Assembly (NCBI RefSeq): GCF_014138605.1
Contig: NZ_JACJHX010000002.1
Location: 1 to 64,000 of the forward strand
DNA from: Peribacillus huizhouensis
Lineage (GTDB): Bacteria; Bacillota; Bacilli; Bacillales; DSM-1321
Length of the DNA: 64,000 nt
Direction: 5' to 3'
The notes beneath the pieces are model-generated. The model did no database searches. It was not told the DNA's origin and worked only from the letters and a program-made list of their open reading frames with translations. Numbering within the stretch: the first letter of the stretch is position 1; every line of letters begins with the position of its first letter. Shown here in pieces: positions 53,364-62,539 of this stretch. Made by a program: the position numbers and the translations under genes.

Positions 53364-54035
53364 TCATGATCGATTTTTAACCACGATTTGCTTATCGGCA
53401 TTTAGAGTAATCACAGCATCTGCCATTTGATTAAACAAGCCATTTTCAACAACACCTGGAATCATATTAAGTTTTTGTTCTAATGTGACGGGATCTAGTA
53501 TATTTGGAAACTTAGCATCAATAATGTAATTCCCATTGTCAGATTTATATGGACCATTGTTGGCAGAGCGAATTTTTGTTTCTGCCCCTAATAACCTAAT
53601 CTGTTTGTTTGTCATTTCCACTCCAAATGGGACTACTTCAATCGGGAGGGGGAACGCTCCTAAATAGTCAACCATTTTAGCAGGATCAGCAACGACAATA
53701 AAACTCTTTGCAGCTCTCGCGATAATCTTCTCTCTTAAAAGAGCTCCGCCTCCTCCTTTTATTAGACTTAATTGCGGATCTACTTCGTCCGCTCCATCAA
53801 TGGTTACATCAATATGATTAATCTCTTTAAAGGTCACGAGAGGAATTCCACATTCATTTGCTAGTTGTTCCGTCTGAATCGAGGTCGGGACCCCTTTTAT
53901 TGAGAGACCTTCTTTCATTAATTGCCCAAGTTTCATAATCGTATAATAAACGGTCGAACCAGTACCCAGTCCAACAGTCATGCCATCTTTTATAAATTCA
54001 ACTGCTTTTTCACCAACGATTTTTTTTTCAATCAC
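53364..54035 (-). CDS. rpiA: Ribose-5-phosphate isomerase A
   Basis: Interconverts ribulose 5-phosphate and ribose 5-phosphate. The 223 residues have GLGTGSTVYYTI, the DGADEVDPQLSLIKGGGGALLREKI active site and a conserved LDPVTLEQKLNMIPGVVENGLF end. The start is GTG, 8 bases after AAGGAG. It precedes zwf on the same strand with a separate promoter between them. Confidence 0.95.
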   Translation of the reverse strand: MIEKKIVGEKAVEFIKDGMTVGLGTGSTVYYTIMKLGQLMKEGLSIKGVPTSIQTEQLANECGIPLVTFKEINHIDVTIDGADEVDPQLSLIKGGGGALLREKIIARAAKSFIVVADPAKMVDYLGAFPLPIEVVPFGVEMTNKQIRLLGAETKIRSANNGPYKSDNGNYIIDAKFPNILDPVTLEQKLNMIPGVVENGLFNQMADAVITLNADKQIVVKNRS

Positions 54036-54464
54036 CGTTCTCGCTCCTTATATCATGTTTTCAGCTATACCTTGTACAATGTAAGAATCTACTTCCGCTT
54101 ACTATCTCATTTGACCAATATTGTATCGTTTTCTTATGGACATTTTCCACTATACATTTTTTCATTATATTTTTCAGCGTATTTCCGTGTTTAAAATTAT
54201 AAAAAAAGAAATTGCATTTTTAGTTATCACATTAATTAGAATATAATAATTTCATTAATAATAACATAGTAATTTTATATAACCTATTTATTCGTTACTC
54301 AATATAACGAAATTCTATAATAATGGCATTAAACATACATTTTAAAAGTATTATGTGTTATTATATGTTTACATAGAATATTATTTATTATCGTTAAAAA
54401 TATTATTAGTTACTATTTGTTCCCTATGTGATTTGGAATATACTGAAGATATGAGGTGAATAAT
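54036..54464. promoter_or_regulatory. AT-rich divergent promoter region, rpiA and HxlR-type regulator
   Basis: About 430 bases, very AT-rich from 54190 to 54420. On the plus strand TTGTTC (54417-54422), a 16-base spacer and TATACT (54439-54444) should drive the regulator. TAGTTACTATTTG just upstream of or over the -35 resembles sites used by DUF24 regulators, but no clear palindrome is seen. No gene is recognised inside. Confidence 0.5.
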
Positions 54465-54785
54465 ATGATTGAGGAAAAACAGGAAGAGAAGCTATGTGAA
54501 AAGGTGGAACAGTCCTATCACTTATTGGGGAAAAAATGGATAGGCTTAATTCTCTATACGTTGAAGGATGAGCCAAAAAGATTTAGTGAGATTGCTACCT
54601 ATATCCCTAATTTAAGTAAACGAGTCCTAAATGAACGAATCAAAGAGCTCGAGGATAGTGGCATTGTTATTCGTAATGTGATTGCTGATCGACCTATTCG
54701 TACCGAATACTCTTTAACTAAAAAAGGGACCGAATTATCGAAAGCGCTTTCTTATTTTGAGAATTGGGCTGATAAATGGCTATAA
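54465..54785 (+). CDS. HxlR/DUF24-family transcriptional regulator
   Basis: A winged-helix regulator of 106 residues with the family pattern CEKVEQSYHLLGKKWIGLILYTL, FSEIATYIPNLSKRVLNERIKELE and a wing TEYSLTKKG. A single N-terminal cysteine sits where YodB, CatR and HypR carry their redox-sensing thiol. The ATG at 54465 follows GAGGTGA; the frame begins three codons earlier within that site. It is divergent from rpiA and the pentose-phosphate cluster, which suggests but does not prove that it controls them. Confidence 0.88.
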   Translation: MIEEKQEEKLCEKVEQSYHLLGKKWIGLILYTLKDEPKRFSEIATYIPNLSKRVLNERIKELEDSGIVIRNVIADRPIRTEYSLTKKGTELSKALSYFENWADKWL

Positions 54786-54796
54786 TGAACGGACAG

Positions 54797-54828
54797 CATC
54801 TTCTTAACGGATAAGGAGATGTTTTTTT
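54797..54828 (+). terminator. Terminator of the HxlR-type gene
   Basis: CATCTTCTTA and TAAGGAGATG pair, with one mismatch, around ACGGA, and seven T follow. Confidence 0.85.
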
Positions 54829-54946
54829 GCTGTAAAATCTACTCATACTTATTACTCAATTTAGCTCAGATTTGTTTCGTTTCTTCTACATCTGCATATT
54901 GACGATAAACAGCGAACAGCTAACCTCAGCCATTCGCTGTTTGAAC

Positions 54947-55837
54947 TTAATTTAATGCAATTTTTTCTAAAAGGCTGCTATCAAAAGTATTCCCTTTTAA
55001 CATCTCGATTTCGAATTTATATGGAGCTTTCTTATTTTTCTTGTCTTCACCAACGAATGGTGTTTCAAGAATCTTCGGAATCTCGGTTAACTGTGGATGA
55101 TGAACAATATAACGCAACGCTTCAAAACCGATATGGCCAAAGCCAATGTTTTCATGGCGGTCTTTACGTGCGCCGCGCTCGTTTTTACTGTCATTTATGT
55201 GTAACACCTTCAACCGATCAAGTCCAACGATTTTATCGAATTCATTTAAAACACCATCAAAATCCTCGATAATATTATACCCAGCATCGTGGACATGGCA
55301 GGTATCAAGTGTAACAGACAGTTTATCATGAAGTGTAACACCATCGAATATCATCGCAAGTTCTTCAAAGCTTCTACCACACTCCGTACCTTTTCCAGCC
55401 ATTGTTTCTAGTGCAATTTGCACTTCTTGATCGGAAACAAGTACTTCATTTAATCCTTCTATGATTTTCTTAATGCCTTCCTCCGGTCCAGCACCGACAT
55501 GTGCACCAGGGTGAAGCACAATTTGTTTCGCACCAAGTGCTTGCGTTCGTTCAATTTCACTTCGCAAAAAATTGACCCCTAGTTCAAAGGTTGCTGGATT
55601 TTGTGAGTTGCCGATGTTGATGATATAAGGGGCATGAACGACAATATCAGTTATCCCATGCTCTGCCATATGTTGTTGCCCTGCTGCAATATTCAACTCT
55701 TCTATTTTTTTACGTCTCGTATTTTGCGGGGCGCCAGTATAAATCATAAACGTATTTGAACCATAAGAAACAGCTTCTTCACTCGCTCCAAGCAACATAC
55801 TTTTTCCGCTCATCGAAACATGTGATCCTATTTTCAA
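54947..55837 (-). CDS. nfo: Endonuclease IV
   Basis: An apurinic/apyrimidinic endonuclease of base-excision repair, 296 residues. Metal-binding motifs typical of the TIM-barrel family: [60 protein letters not shown]. It equals B. subtilis YqfS in length and place. It follows cshB with a family C repeat in between. Confidence 0.95.
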   Translation of the reverse strand: MKIGSHVSMSGKSMLLGASEEAVSYGSNTFMIYTGAPQNTRRKKIEELNIAAGQQHMAEHGITDIVVHAPYIINIGNSQNPATFELGVNFLRSEIERTQALGAKQIVLHPGAHVGAGPEEGIKKIIEGLNEVLVSDQEVQIALETMAGKGTECGRSFEELAMIFDGVTLHDKLSVTLDTCHVHDAGYNIIEDFDGVLNEFDKIVGLDRLKVLHINDSKNERGARKDRHENIGFGHIGFEALRYIVHHPQLTEIPKILETPFVGEDKKNKKAPYKFEIEMLKGNTFDSSLLEKIALN

Positions 55838-55863
55838 CCTCGTCTCCCCCTAACTTTTATCAC

Positions 55864-55915
55864 GGTTTAACTAATCAGTGGGAATGAACTTCCCACTGAG
55901 GGTAGTTCCGCTTTA
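55864..55915. repeat. Family C repeat C10 at the cshB stop
   Basis: GGTTTAACTAATCAGTGGG, a CAGTGGGAATG / CTTCCCACTG hairpin, and the end GTTCCGCTTTA. The last bases form the cshB stop on the minus strand, and the hairpin could terminate it. Confidence 0.7.
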
Positions 55916-57226
55916 TTTCTTCTTTTGTAAGCGACGCTCACGTTTTTTGAAACTTTCAACCTCGCGTTGAACTTTCTTTTTATAGCCTGGCTTTACTTTG
56001 CCCGGTTTCTTCACCATTTTCTTTGCTTTTTCGTCGATTTCATTTCCTTGTTTTTTACGTGTTTTTCGTTTATTACGAGCATCAATTTCCACCCAATCGC
56101 CATTTACTAAATCGCGATCATGGAATGTAATTCCTAATTTCTCCAATCGATTTAATGCATCCTCGTCAGATACGTCATAGATGGTGGCAGCTATTCCTGA
56201 ATATCCAGCACGTGCCGTTCTACCAGTTCGGTGGATGTAGAAGTCAAGATCTGATGGTAGCTCATAATTAATAATATGAGAAACACCTTCAATATCAATT
56301 CCACGAGCTGCTAAATCAGTCGCTACAATGTATTGGTATTCCAAATCATTAATTTGCTTCATCATTTTCTTACGATCACGCGGTGACAAATCACCATGAA
56401 TTCTACCGACTTTTAATCCCTTTTCAATAAGAGCATCGGCAACTGTATCTGCCATTTTCTTCGTGTTCGTAAAAATAATCGCTAAGTACGGATTATAGTT
56501 TACAACAACGTCATGCAATAACTGCGTCTTATTACGATGACGCAACGGAACAAGTACATGTTCAATCTTCACCGCGGCCGCTTGCTTTGGATCGACTTGG
56601 ACATGCTTCGGATTATTCATATATTTTTTCATGAAAGGTTTTAATTTCTCAGGAATTGTTGCTGAGAAGAGCAACATTTGAAGATGTTGTGCCATTTTTG
56701 AGGCAAATTTGTCAACATCTTCTATGAAGCCCATGTCGAGCATTAAGTCGGCCTCATCGACAACAAGCATATCAGCCGAAAAAACACGAAGTGCTTGATC
56801 AGCTACCAAATCTTTAATTCTACCTGGTGTACCAATTACGAGATGCGGTTGTGTTTTTAACTTATCAATAGTCCGTTGCTTATCAGTCCCACCAATAAAA
56901 ACACGAACTTGCAAAGGTGATTCCTCTGGAAAATGCTCAGCAATCTTAAGAGCTTCTTTGTAAATTTGGTTGGCAAGCTCACGTGTTGGGGCGGCAATAA
57001 TCGCTTGCACTTCTTCTTTCGTGCTATCAAGTTTATTCATAATTGGTAGTAAATACGCGTGAGTTTTCCCCGTACCTGTTTGCGATTGACCAATTAGGCT
57101 TGTTCCTTTTAAAACGGCCGGAATGACACGTTCTTGTATTTCCGTCGGTTTATCAAAACCTAATGACTCTACGGCCTCTATCATATAGCTTTCCAACTTA
57201 AATCGTTCAAAATTGTTTTGCTTCAT
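55913..57226 (-). CDS. cshB: DEAD-box RNA helicase CshB
   Basis: A cold-shock-type RNA helicase, 437 residues. Q motif region FDKPTEIQERVIPA, Walker A SQTGTGKT, PTRELA, TPGR, VDEADLMLD, SAT, and the C-terminal HRTGRTARAG. A basic tail (KKPGKVKPGYKKKVQREVESFKKRERR) follows for RNA contact. AAAGGAG precedes the ATG. Matches B. subtilis YqfR/CshB (438). Confidence 0.94.
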   Translation of the reverse strand: MKQNNFERFKLESYMIEAVESLGFDKPTEIQERVIPAVLKGTSLIGQSQTGTGKTHAYLLPIMNKLDSTKEEVQAIIAAPTRELANQIYKEALKIAEHFPEESPLQVRVFIGGTDKQRTIDKLKTQPHLVIGTPGRIKDLVADQALRVFSADMLVVDEADLMLDMGFIEDVDKFASKMAQHLQMLLFSATIPEKLKPFMKKYMNNPKHVQVDPKQAAAVKIEHVLVPLRHRNKTQLLHDVVVNYNPYLAIIFTNTKKMADTVADALIEKGLKVGRIHGDLSPRDRKKMMKQINDLEYQYIVATDLAARGIDIEGVSHIINYELPSDLDFYIHRTGRTARAGYSGIAATIYDVSDEDALNRLEKLGITFHDRDLVNGDWVEIDARNKRKTRKKQGNEIDEKAKKMVKKPGKVKPGYKKKVQREVESFKKRERRLQKKK

Positions 57227-57475
57227 CTAAAAACTCCTTTAAATCGTCAGGCTTTCCAATCTTCATCAGAACCTTGACATATCTATTTATTATAGTTTAA
57301 GAATGGTGTAATACGCAAGTGCGCGTATATTTTCCATCATTATGATGCGTCGACAGAAAAGATTTAATGGATACAAAATACTTATTTGATACTTCACTAT
57401 TAAAACAGATAACCTTTTTACTTACTAAGCATAATTTATATAGAAGAGGAAAATTTGTTAGAAAGGAGTGACAAT

Positions 57476-58138
57476 ATGCCTCCAAATAGAATGTTCGGGC
57501 AAGGCCCAGGATTCGGGCATAGCCGTGGAAACGGCAATCCACAACCATACAGAGGCCCTAATGGATTTTTGGGGCCAGCTAACTTCCCCCCACAGCAGGC
57601 TAGAAATGCGATGAGACCAGGGTCTGGCTTCGGGCAAGGTCAAGGAAACCGTCCACAGAAGCCACCTTCATCGGGTGGACTTTTATCCAAGCTATTAGGA
57701 AAAAATAAAAAACAACCGTCCATAAACCCATTCGCCCCCCCTTCTGCATCCAGTCAAGCAACTAGAGGAGCAGCAGCACAATCAGGAGCTGGAGGAATTT
57801 TGGAAACATTAAAAAATCCCGGCGCTCTTTCAGGTATGCTAGCTAACACACAAAAAGTCTTACAGGCCGCGGAACAAGTGACACCAATGATTCAACAATA
57901 CGGTCCTATTGTTAAGAATATCCCGTCCATGTGGAAGATTTATCAAGGCTTAAAAAACTCAGGGTCAACTGATTCAACTGATTCAACGGATTCATCCGAA
58001 GAGACACCAAAGGAAGCGGTTGAAGATACTTCACCTAAAGAAGAGAACATAACTGTCACGGAGGAACTAGTGCCAGCAAAAAAACCTCGAAAAAAAAGAG
58101 CGACACAAGGTGATTCAAGTCCAAAATTATATATTTAA
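57476..58138 (+). CDS. yqfQ: YqfQ/VrrA-like low-complexity protein
   Basis: A 220-residue protein with a glycine/proline/asparagine-rich N-terminal third (GQGPGFGHSRGNGNPQPYRG), a conserved helical middle (GGILETLKNPGALSGMLANTQKVLQAAEQVTPMIQQYGPIVKNIPSMWKIYQGLK) and a charged C-terminal tail with the microrepeat STDSTDSTDSS. The middle is the YqfQ signature as I recall it; VrrA of B. anthracis is the variable-repeat relative. AAAGGAGTGA precedes ATG 57476. Probably spore or surface related, unproven. Confidence 0.82.
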   Translation: MPPNRMFGQGPGFGHSRGNGNPQPYRGPNGFLGPANFPPQQARNAMRPGSGFGQGQGNRPQKPPSSGGLLSKLLGKNKKQPSINPFAPPSASSQATRGAAAQSGAGGILETLKNPGALSGMLANTQKVLQAAEQVTPMIQQYGPIVKNIPSMWKIYQGLKNSGSTDSTDSTDSSEETPKEAVEDTSPKEENITVTEELVPAKKPRKKRATQGDSSPKLYI

Positions 58139-58172
58139 TCCGAGGGTGTCAATGTGGCACTCTCTTTTTAAG

Positions 58173-58365
58173 ATGGCTATGTTAAAGCTCATTGTTGATT
58201 TTGGCACTTTGTTGATTGGAGCGGAAGGCGTGAGCATCCTGCGAGAAAGACGAGTCATATTATAGGGAAGACCCCACAGGCTCACAGCGCCGAGGAGGCT
58301 CCCTGACCGGCCGCGGAAAGCGAACGCCTTTCCTTCAAATCAACAAGCAAGTTTAGCAGAGCCAT
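58173..58365. mobile_element. Diverged family B element
   Basis: Inverted ends ATGGCT and AGCCAT enclose TTGATTGGAGCGGAAGGCG, GCATCCTGCGAGAAAGACG, GAAGACCCCACAGG, GCCGAGGAGGCTCC and CCGCGGAAAGCGAACGCC, in family B order. It lies between yqfQ and ispH. The sequence has drifted from the copies at 4013 and 16776. Confidence 0.7.
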
Positions 58366-58599
58366 TAAAATAAGAAAAGTTCAAAGTTCTAAAGAGCAAT
58401 CTATTACCTTCCCTCATACTATTATTACGTGATGAATGAACTTGCTTAGGACACTCACCTTTTATCAGAAAGTCATGATTATTACCACATGGATTGAATA
58501 ACCTCTTTTACATACGAACATTCTTTGTAAAATTTCGTAACCTCTTATATAATATAAGTGTATCTATGGATTTCTTTTTCCATATAAGGAGGAACCACA

Positions 58600-59544
58600 T
58601 TGAAAGTAATTAAAATATCACCGCGCGGCTATTGCTATGGCGTTGTGGATGCCATGGTTATCGCTCGGAATGCGGCTTTAGATAAAACATTACCGCGTCC
58701 AATTTATATATTAGGAATGATTGTTCATAATAAACATGTGACAGATGCTTTTGAAGAGGATGGAATCATAACGCTTGACGGAAATAACCGGAAGGAAATT
58801 CTTGAGAAAGTGGATGGCGGTACCGTTATTTTCACTGCCCACGGCGTCTCACCTGAAATTAGAAAATTAGCTGAAGAAAAAGGCCTTGTTAGCATTGATG
58901 CGACTTGTCCAGACGTTACCGTTACCCATGATTTAATTCGAGAGAAGACGTCTGTTGGCTATCAAATCATCTATATCGGGAAGAAGAACCATCCAGAACC
59001 CGAAGGAGCACTTGGAGTAGCACCAGATATGGTTCATTTAGTTGAATCAGCTGCAGATGTAGAGAAACTAACACTAAAAGACGAAAAAATTATTGTAACG
59101 AACCAAACAACAATGAGCCAATGGGATGTTGTCGATATTATGGACAAAGTCAAAGAGAAATATCCACATTGTGAAGTACACAAAGAAATCTGTATGGCAA
59201 CCCAAGTGCGTCAAGAGGCCGTTGCTCAGCAAGCTGGTGAAGCTGATGTACTGATTGTTGTTGGAGACCCTAAAAGTAATAACTCCAATCGCCTTGCACA
59301 AGTGTCTATTGAGATTGCTGGTACACAAGCGTATCGAATCGCGGACCTTTCTGAACTTCAATTAGACTGGTTAAAGGATGCAAAAACAGTTGGTGTAACT
59401 TCAGGTGCTTCCACACCAACACCAATTACGAAAGAAGTCATTACATTTTTAGAAAAATACGATCCAGAAGATGAATCCACTTGGGATACGACTAAGAAAG
59501 TACCTTTAACGAAAATCTTGCCGAAAATTAAGCAAAAATCTTAA
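58600..59544 (+). CDS. ispH: 4-hydroxy-3-methylbut-2-enyl diphosphate reductase
   Basis: The last MEP-pathway enzyme, converting HMBPP to IPP and DMAPP. The 314 residues carry three iron-sulfur cysteines: GYCYGV near residue 12, DATCPDVT at about 100 and [10 protein letters not shown] at about 198. The [17 protein letters not shown] segment is also typical. The start is TTG, 7 bases after AAGGAGGA. Followed by a family A palindrome acting as terminator. Confidence 0.95.
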   Translation: MKVIKISPRGYCYGVVDAMVIARNAALDKTLPRPIYILGMIVHNKHVTDAFEEDGIITLDGNNRKEILEKVDGGTVIFTAHGVSPEIRKLAEEKGLVSIDATCPDVTVTHDLIREKTSVGYQIIYIGKKNHPEPEGALGVAPDMVHLVESAADVEKLTLKDEKIIVTNQTTMSQWDVVDIMDKVKEKYPHCEVHKEICMATQVRQEAVAQQAGEADVLIVVGDPKSNNSNRLAQVSIEIAGTQAYRIADLSELQLDWLKDAKTVGVTSGASTPTPITKEVITFLEKYDPEDESTWDTTKKVPLTKILPKIKQKS

Positions 59545-59559
59545 AATAATTGTTAAAGT

Positions 59560-59650
59560 AAAAGGAATAGACCTCACATCTATTAAATATCGTTTTTAAA
59601 TGTGTCATTGACACAATAAACGATAGATATAGTGTGAGGTTTTCTTTTTT
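59560..59650. repeat. Family A palindrome A12, terminator of ispH
   Basis: AGACCTCACATCTATTAAAT and GATAGATATAGTGTGAGGTT form the ends around a TATCGTTTTT / ATAAACGATA inner arm and a GTGTCATTGACAC apex. T residues follow. Confidence 0.78.
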
Positions 59651-59734
59651 GATTACGAGTCAATAATTTGTAGACATATGTAATAATTTGTTAAAGTGTT
59701 GAAAAAAGGTAAGTGCATTAAAGGTGAATATGAA

Positions 59735-60206
59735 ATGAGTGTAACAAACATAGATTATTTATGGTTTAAATTTATCAATAACAAAGTCCTGCAATATCAA
59801 TTAATCGATCATATCATGATTTTGTTTGCGGAATATGTTCAATATGCTTTTGTCTTATTGATTTTTATCTTTTGGCTACTAAGAGCAATTTCCGCGTAAT
59901 CGCTGTTCAGGCTATGTTTGCATTTACTTTGGCCTATTCAATAACAAACTTATTGAATTATTCATTTATAAGGAACGCCCTTTCATCTCGCATAAAATTA
60001 TTCAACTCGTAGAGCATTCTGCTAATTCCTCTTTTCCGAGTGACCATGCTACGTCTGCAACAGGAGTTGCTTTTTCAAGAATATGGGTGGGGGTACACTA
60101 CCCCTTTGATGTACTTGCAGGGATTTTAAATGGAGTCATAATCGCATTTATTACACATTATTTTTTATTCAAACTGAAACCTATTACTTTAGTACTTGTA
60201 AGGTAA
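59735..60206 (+). pseudogene. Decayed PAP2-type undecaprenyl-diphosphatase (BcrC-like)
   Basis: The start (ATG behind AAAGGTGA) encodes a normal BcrC-like N-terminus, IDYLWFKFINNKVLQYQLIDH. After FIFWLLR the frame is lost near 59890 and continues in another frame as RVIAVQAMFAFTLAYSITN. It shifts again near 59955 to IELFIYKERPFISHK, then gives SSFPSDHA and SRIWVGVHYPFDVLAG. The three phosphatase motifs (KxxxxxxRP, PSxH, SRxxxxxHxxxD) are recognisable, but the segment normally between PSxH and SR is mostly deleted. It cannot encode a functional enzyme. Confidence 0.82.
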
Positions 60207-60231
60207 CTGGTATTTAAATGAAAAAAATTAG

Positions 60232-60352
60232 AAAAGGGTGTCCCTAAAGGACCTGGCCTCGTACTATACATATAGTATCTAGTAGTAAAATACTAACTAT
60301 AATCTGTATATAGTTGTTACGGGGTCTGATCCTTTCGTTTTGGGACAGCTCC
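60232..60352. terminator. Family A palindrome A13 nested in a terminator-like stem
   Basis: Outer arms AGGGTGTCCC and GGGACAGCTCCT bracket AAAGGACCTGGCCTCG and ACGGGGTCTGATCCTTT, with an inner TATACATATAGT / ACTATAATCTGTATAT stretch. It lies between the BcrC-like pseudogene and the convergent yqfO, and would end both. Confidence 0.78.
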
Positions 60353-60420
60353 TAAATGTGTTTATTGCACAAAATTAAACATATTATTGTTAACCTATAC
60401 TTTTGGCAAACTCTTATTCA

Positions 60421-61542
60421 TTAAATAAACGTAAATGGATCCGTATGGATGTCCGAGGCGATGAATTCAACAGCTAGCCCTTTGGCACGACAGCTCTCAG
60501 CCATGACATTTGCTACTCCTTTTTTCATAACTTTTTCTACGTTATGACCGGGATCAATAATGTTTAATCCCATCGCTTTTGCATCGTGCGCAATATGATA
60601 ATACATATCACCCGTTACATACACATCAGCACCTTTAAATATCGCAGAGGTGAAATATTTATTCCCATCTCCACCTAAAACGGCTACTTTTTTCACCAAA
60701 TCTTGACGGTCCCCGACCATGCGGACCATATCAACCTCGAGTGTTTTCTTCACATGGCTGGCGAATTGCTCAAGTGTCATTTCTTCTTTCAATGTACCAA
60801 CTCTTCCAAGACCCAATACTTCCCCTGTGTTTTCTAACTCATAGAGATCAAAAGCAGGCTCTTCATAAGGATGTGCTTTGATCAGAGCCGAGAGAAGTTT
60901 TCGCTCAATTGTCTCAGGATAAATCGTTTCAATTCGTGCTTCAGCAACACTTTCAATGATTCCTTTAGAACCTATCGTCGGATTACTTCCCTCTTGCGGT
61001 AAAAATCTACCCGTTCCTTCCATCGAAAACGAACAATCACTATAGTTGCCAATCGCTCCTGCTCCAGCTTTTCCAATAGCTTCCCTCACTGAATCCGCAG
61101 CCTCAACTGGAACGTACACAACAAGTTTCTTTAACTTCACTTCATGTGTAGGAACGAGCACTTCAGTTTGTTGCAACTCTAACGCATCAGCTAATAAATC
61201 ATTTACTCCACCTTTTGCCACATCTAAATTTGTATGAGCAGCATAGACCGTAATATCATGCTTAATTAACTTTTCAATCACTTGACCACTTGTTTCCGTC
61301 ATATCGATTTTTTTCAATGGACGGAAAATGAATGGATGATGTGCAATGATGAGCTCAGCTCCAGCGTCGATAGCCTCATCAACCACTTCCGGAACTACAT
61401 CAAGGGCAACCAATACTTTTGTCACAGGTCTTTTCAAACTGCCGATTTGGAGACCAATTGGATCGTTTTCCATAGCTGCATATCGCTTAGGTGAAAACTG
61501 TTCAAATAATTCAATGATTTGGTAACCATTTGCTGTTTTCAT
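60421..61542 (-). CDS. yqfO: Nif3-family dinuclear metal-centre protein YqfO
   Basis: A hexameric Nif3/GTP-cyclohydrolase-I-type-2-like protein of 373 residues. Metal ligands appear in AHHPFIF and AHTNLDVAKGGVND and in the C-terminal IDPGHNVE. The central insert (about 135-240) is the PII-like domain seen in the Bacillus protein. Biochemical role not settled. It overlaps trmK by 4 bases. Confidence 0.92.
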   Translation of the reverse strand: MKTANGYQIIELFEQFSPKRYAAMENDPIGLQIGSLKRPVTKVLVALDVVPEVVDEAIDAGAELIIAHHPFIFRPLKKIDMTETSGQVIEKLIKHDITVYAAHTNLDVAKGGVNDLLADALELQQTEVLVPTHEVKLKKLVVYVPVEAADSVREAIGKAGAGAIGNYSDCSFSMEGTGRFLPQEGSNPTIGSKGIIESVAEARIETIYPETIERKLLSALIKAHPYEEPAFDLYELENTGEVLGLGRVGTLKEEMTLEQFASHVKKTLEVDMVRMVGDRQDLVKKVAVLGGDGNKYFTSAIFKGADVYVTGDMYYHIAHDAKAMGLNIIDPGHNVEKVMKKGVANVMAESCRAKGLAVEFIASDIHTDPFTFI

Positions 61543-62249
61543 ATCCCTAATACCACCTCCACTTGTTGAATTTGATTTATTAATTCCTGACGCTTACTAC
61601 TTGTTGCAGCATTCTGACTCTTTACATCCATCTCTTGGATGATTCTTTGCCAATGTTCCTTTTCAAGCTGCCACTTTTTCAAAAATACTTCATGACGCTG
61701 CGCCATTAAAAATGGTCCAAAAAGCAGAGCGGATTCAGCATCATTTGCATATGGCTTGGTAGGTATTCCTCGTTCAGCAATTAGAATTTCGTAAATTTTC
61801 CCATCTTCTTCAAGAATTTCTTCATTTACTAATTCCCAATCATTTTCAAGTAACCACTTACGAACAATATTCGAACCGACATTCGGCTGTAGAACAAGCC
61901 TCTTTACAGCACCAAGCTTATCTTTCCCATTTTCAAGAATGGAGGAAATTAATAGACCACCCATCCCGGCAATCGTGATGCATGTCGCCTCATTAGGCAG
62001 CAATACATCAAGACCATTTCCTAACCGTACATCTATTGGGTCTTCTAATTCCGTCAGTTTCACTTGTTTTTTCGCCGACTGAAAGGGGCCTTCTACTACT
62101 TCTCCCGCAATCGCTTTTACGCTGATCCCTTTCTGAACTGCATAACAAGGCAAATACGCATGATCTGATCCAATATCAGCCAACACGCTTCCTTGTTGTA
62201 TATATGTAGCAACTCGCTCTAATCTCATCGATAGTTTTTCATGGTTCAT
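61539..62249 (-). CDS. trmK: tRNA (adenine(22)-N1)-methyltransferase
   Basis: Methylates A22 of tRNA using S-adenosylmethionine. The 236 residues have LADIGSDHAYLP (SAM motif I), GNGLDVL, ITIAGMGGLLI and LQPNVGSNIVRKWL, then a helical C-terminal coiled coil. Matches B. subtilis YqfN/TrmK. First gene of trmK-yqfO. Confidence 0.93.
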   Translation of the reverse strand: MNHEKLSMRLERVATYIQQGSVLADIGSDHAYLPCYAVQKGISVKAIAGEVVEGPFQSAKKQVKLTELEDPIDVRLGNGLDVLLPNEATCITIAGMGGLLISSILENGKDKLGAVKRLVLQPNVGSNIVRKWLLENDWELVNEEILEEDGKIYEILIAERGIPTKPYANDAESALLFGPFLMAQRHEVFLKKWQLEKEHWQRIIQEMDVKSQNAATSSKRQELINQIQQVEVVLGI

Positions 62250-62439
62250 GTTATCATCTCTCTTTTCAATTTACGTCCAAGCTAGATTGGCATCGTACAT
62301 AAATTATAACAAAAATCGATAAGAACTGCGATGATTAGAAAAACCGGCTCGATCCTGGACTTAATGAGAATAAATTTTTAGCATTCTTTAAGTCAAAGTA
62401 AGTAAATCAATTATCATATTCCTTTATTCATTATTATTT

Positions 62440-62505
62440 TTGACTTTTTTTACATAAAGCGAATATAATTGTTTTTATCAAACAAAGTTTCCTAAAGGAA
62501 ACTTT
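62440..62505 (+). promoter_or_regulatory. mntH promoter with MntR operator
   Basis: TTGACT (62440-62445), an 18-base spacer and TATAAT (62464-62469) form the promoter. At 62484-62505 the inverted arms AAAGTTTCCT and AGGAAACTTT flank two bases, just after the start site. The sequence resembles known MntR boxes of Bacillus mntH and mntA. Manganese-dependent repression is expected. Confidence 0.8.
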
Positions 62506-62539
62506 AACAGGTAATCGAAAAAAGGAGGTTGCAAACATC

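Noticed and set aside
54190-54420. Very AT-rich stretch considered as an origin or scaffold site
   Set aside because: No iterons, DnaA boxes or replication genes nearby; it reads as a divergent promoter region.
57960-58000. STDSTDSTDSS codon repeat in yqfQ as a contingency tract
   Set aside because: Only about three units, in a low-complexity tail typical of the family; too short to claim phase variation.
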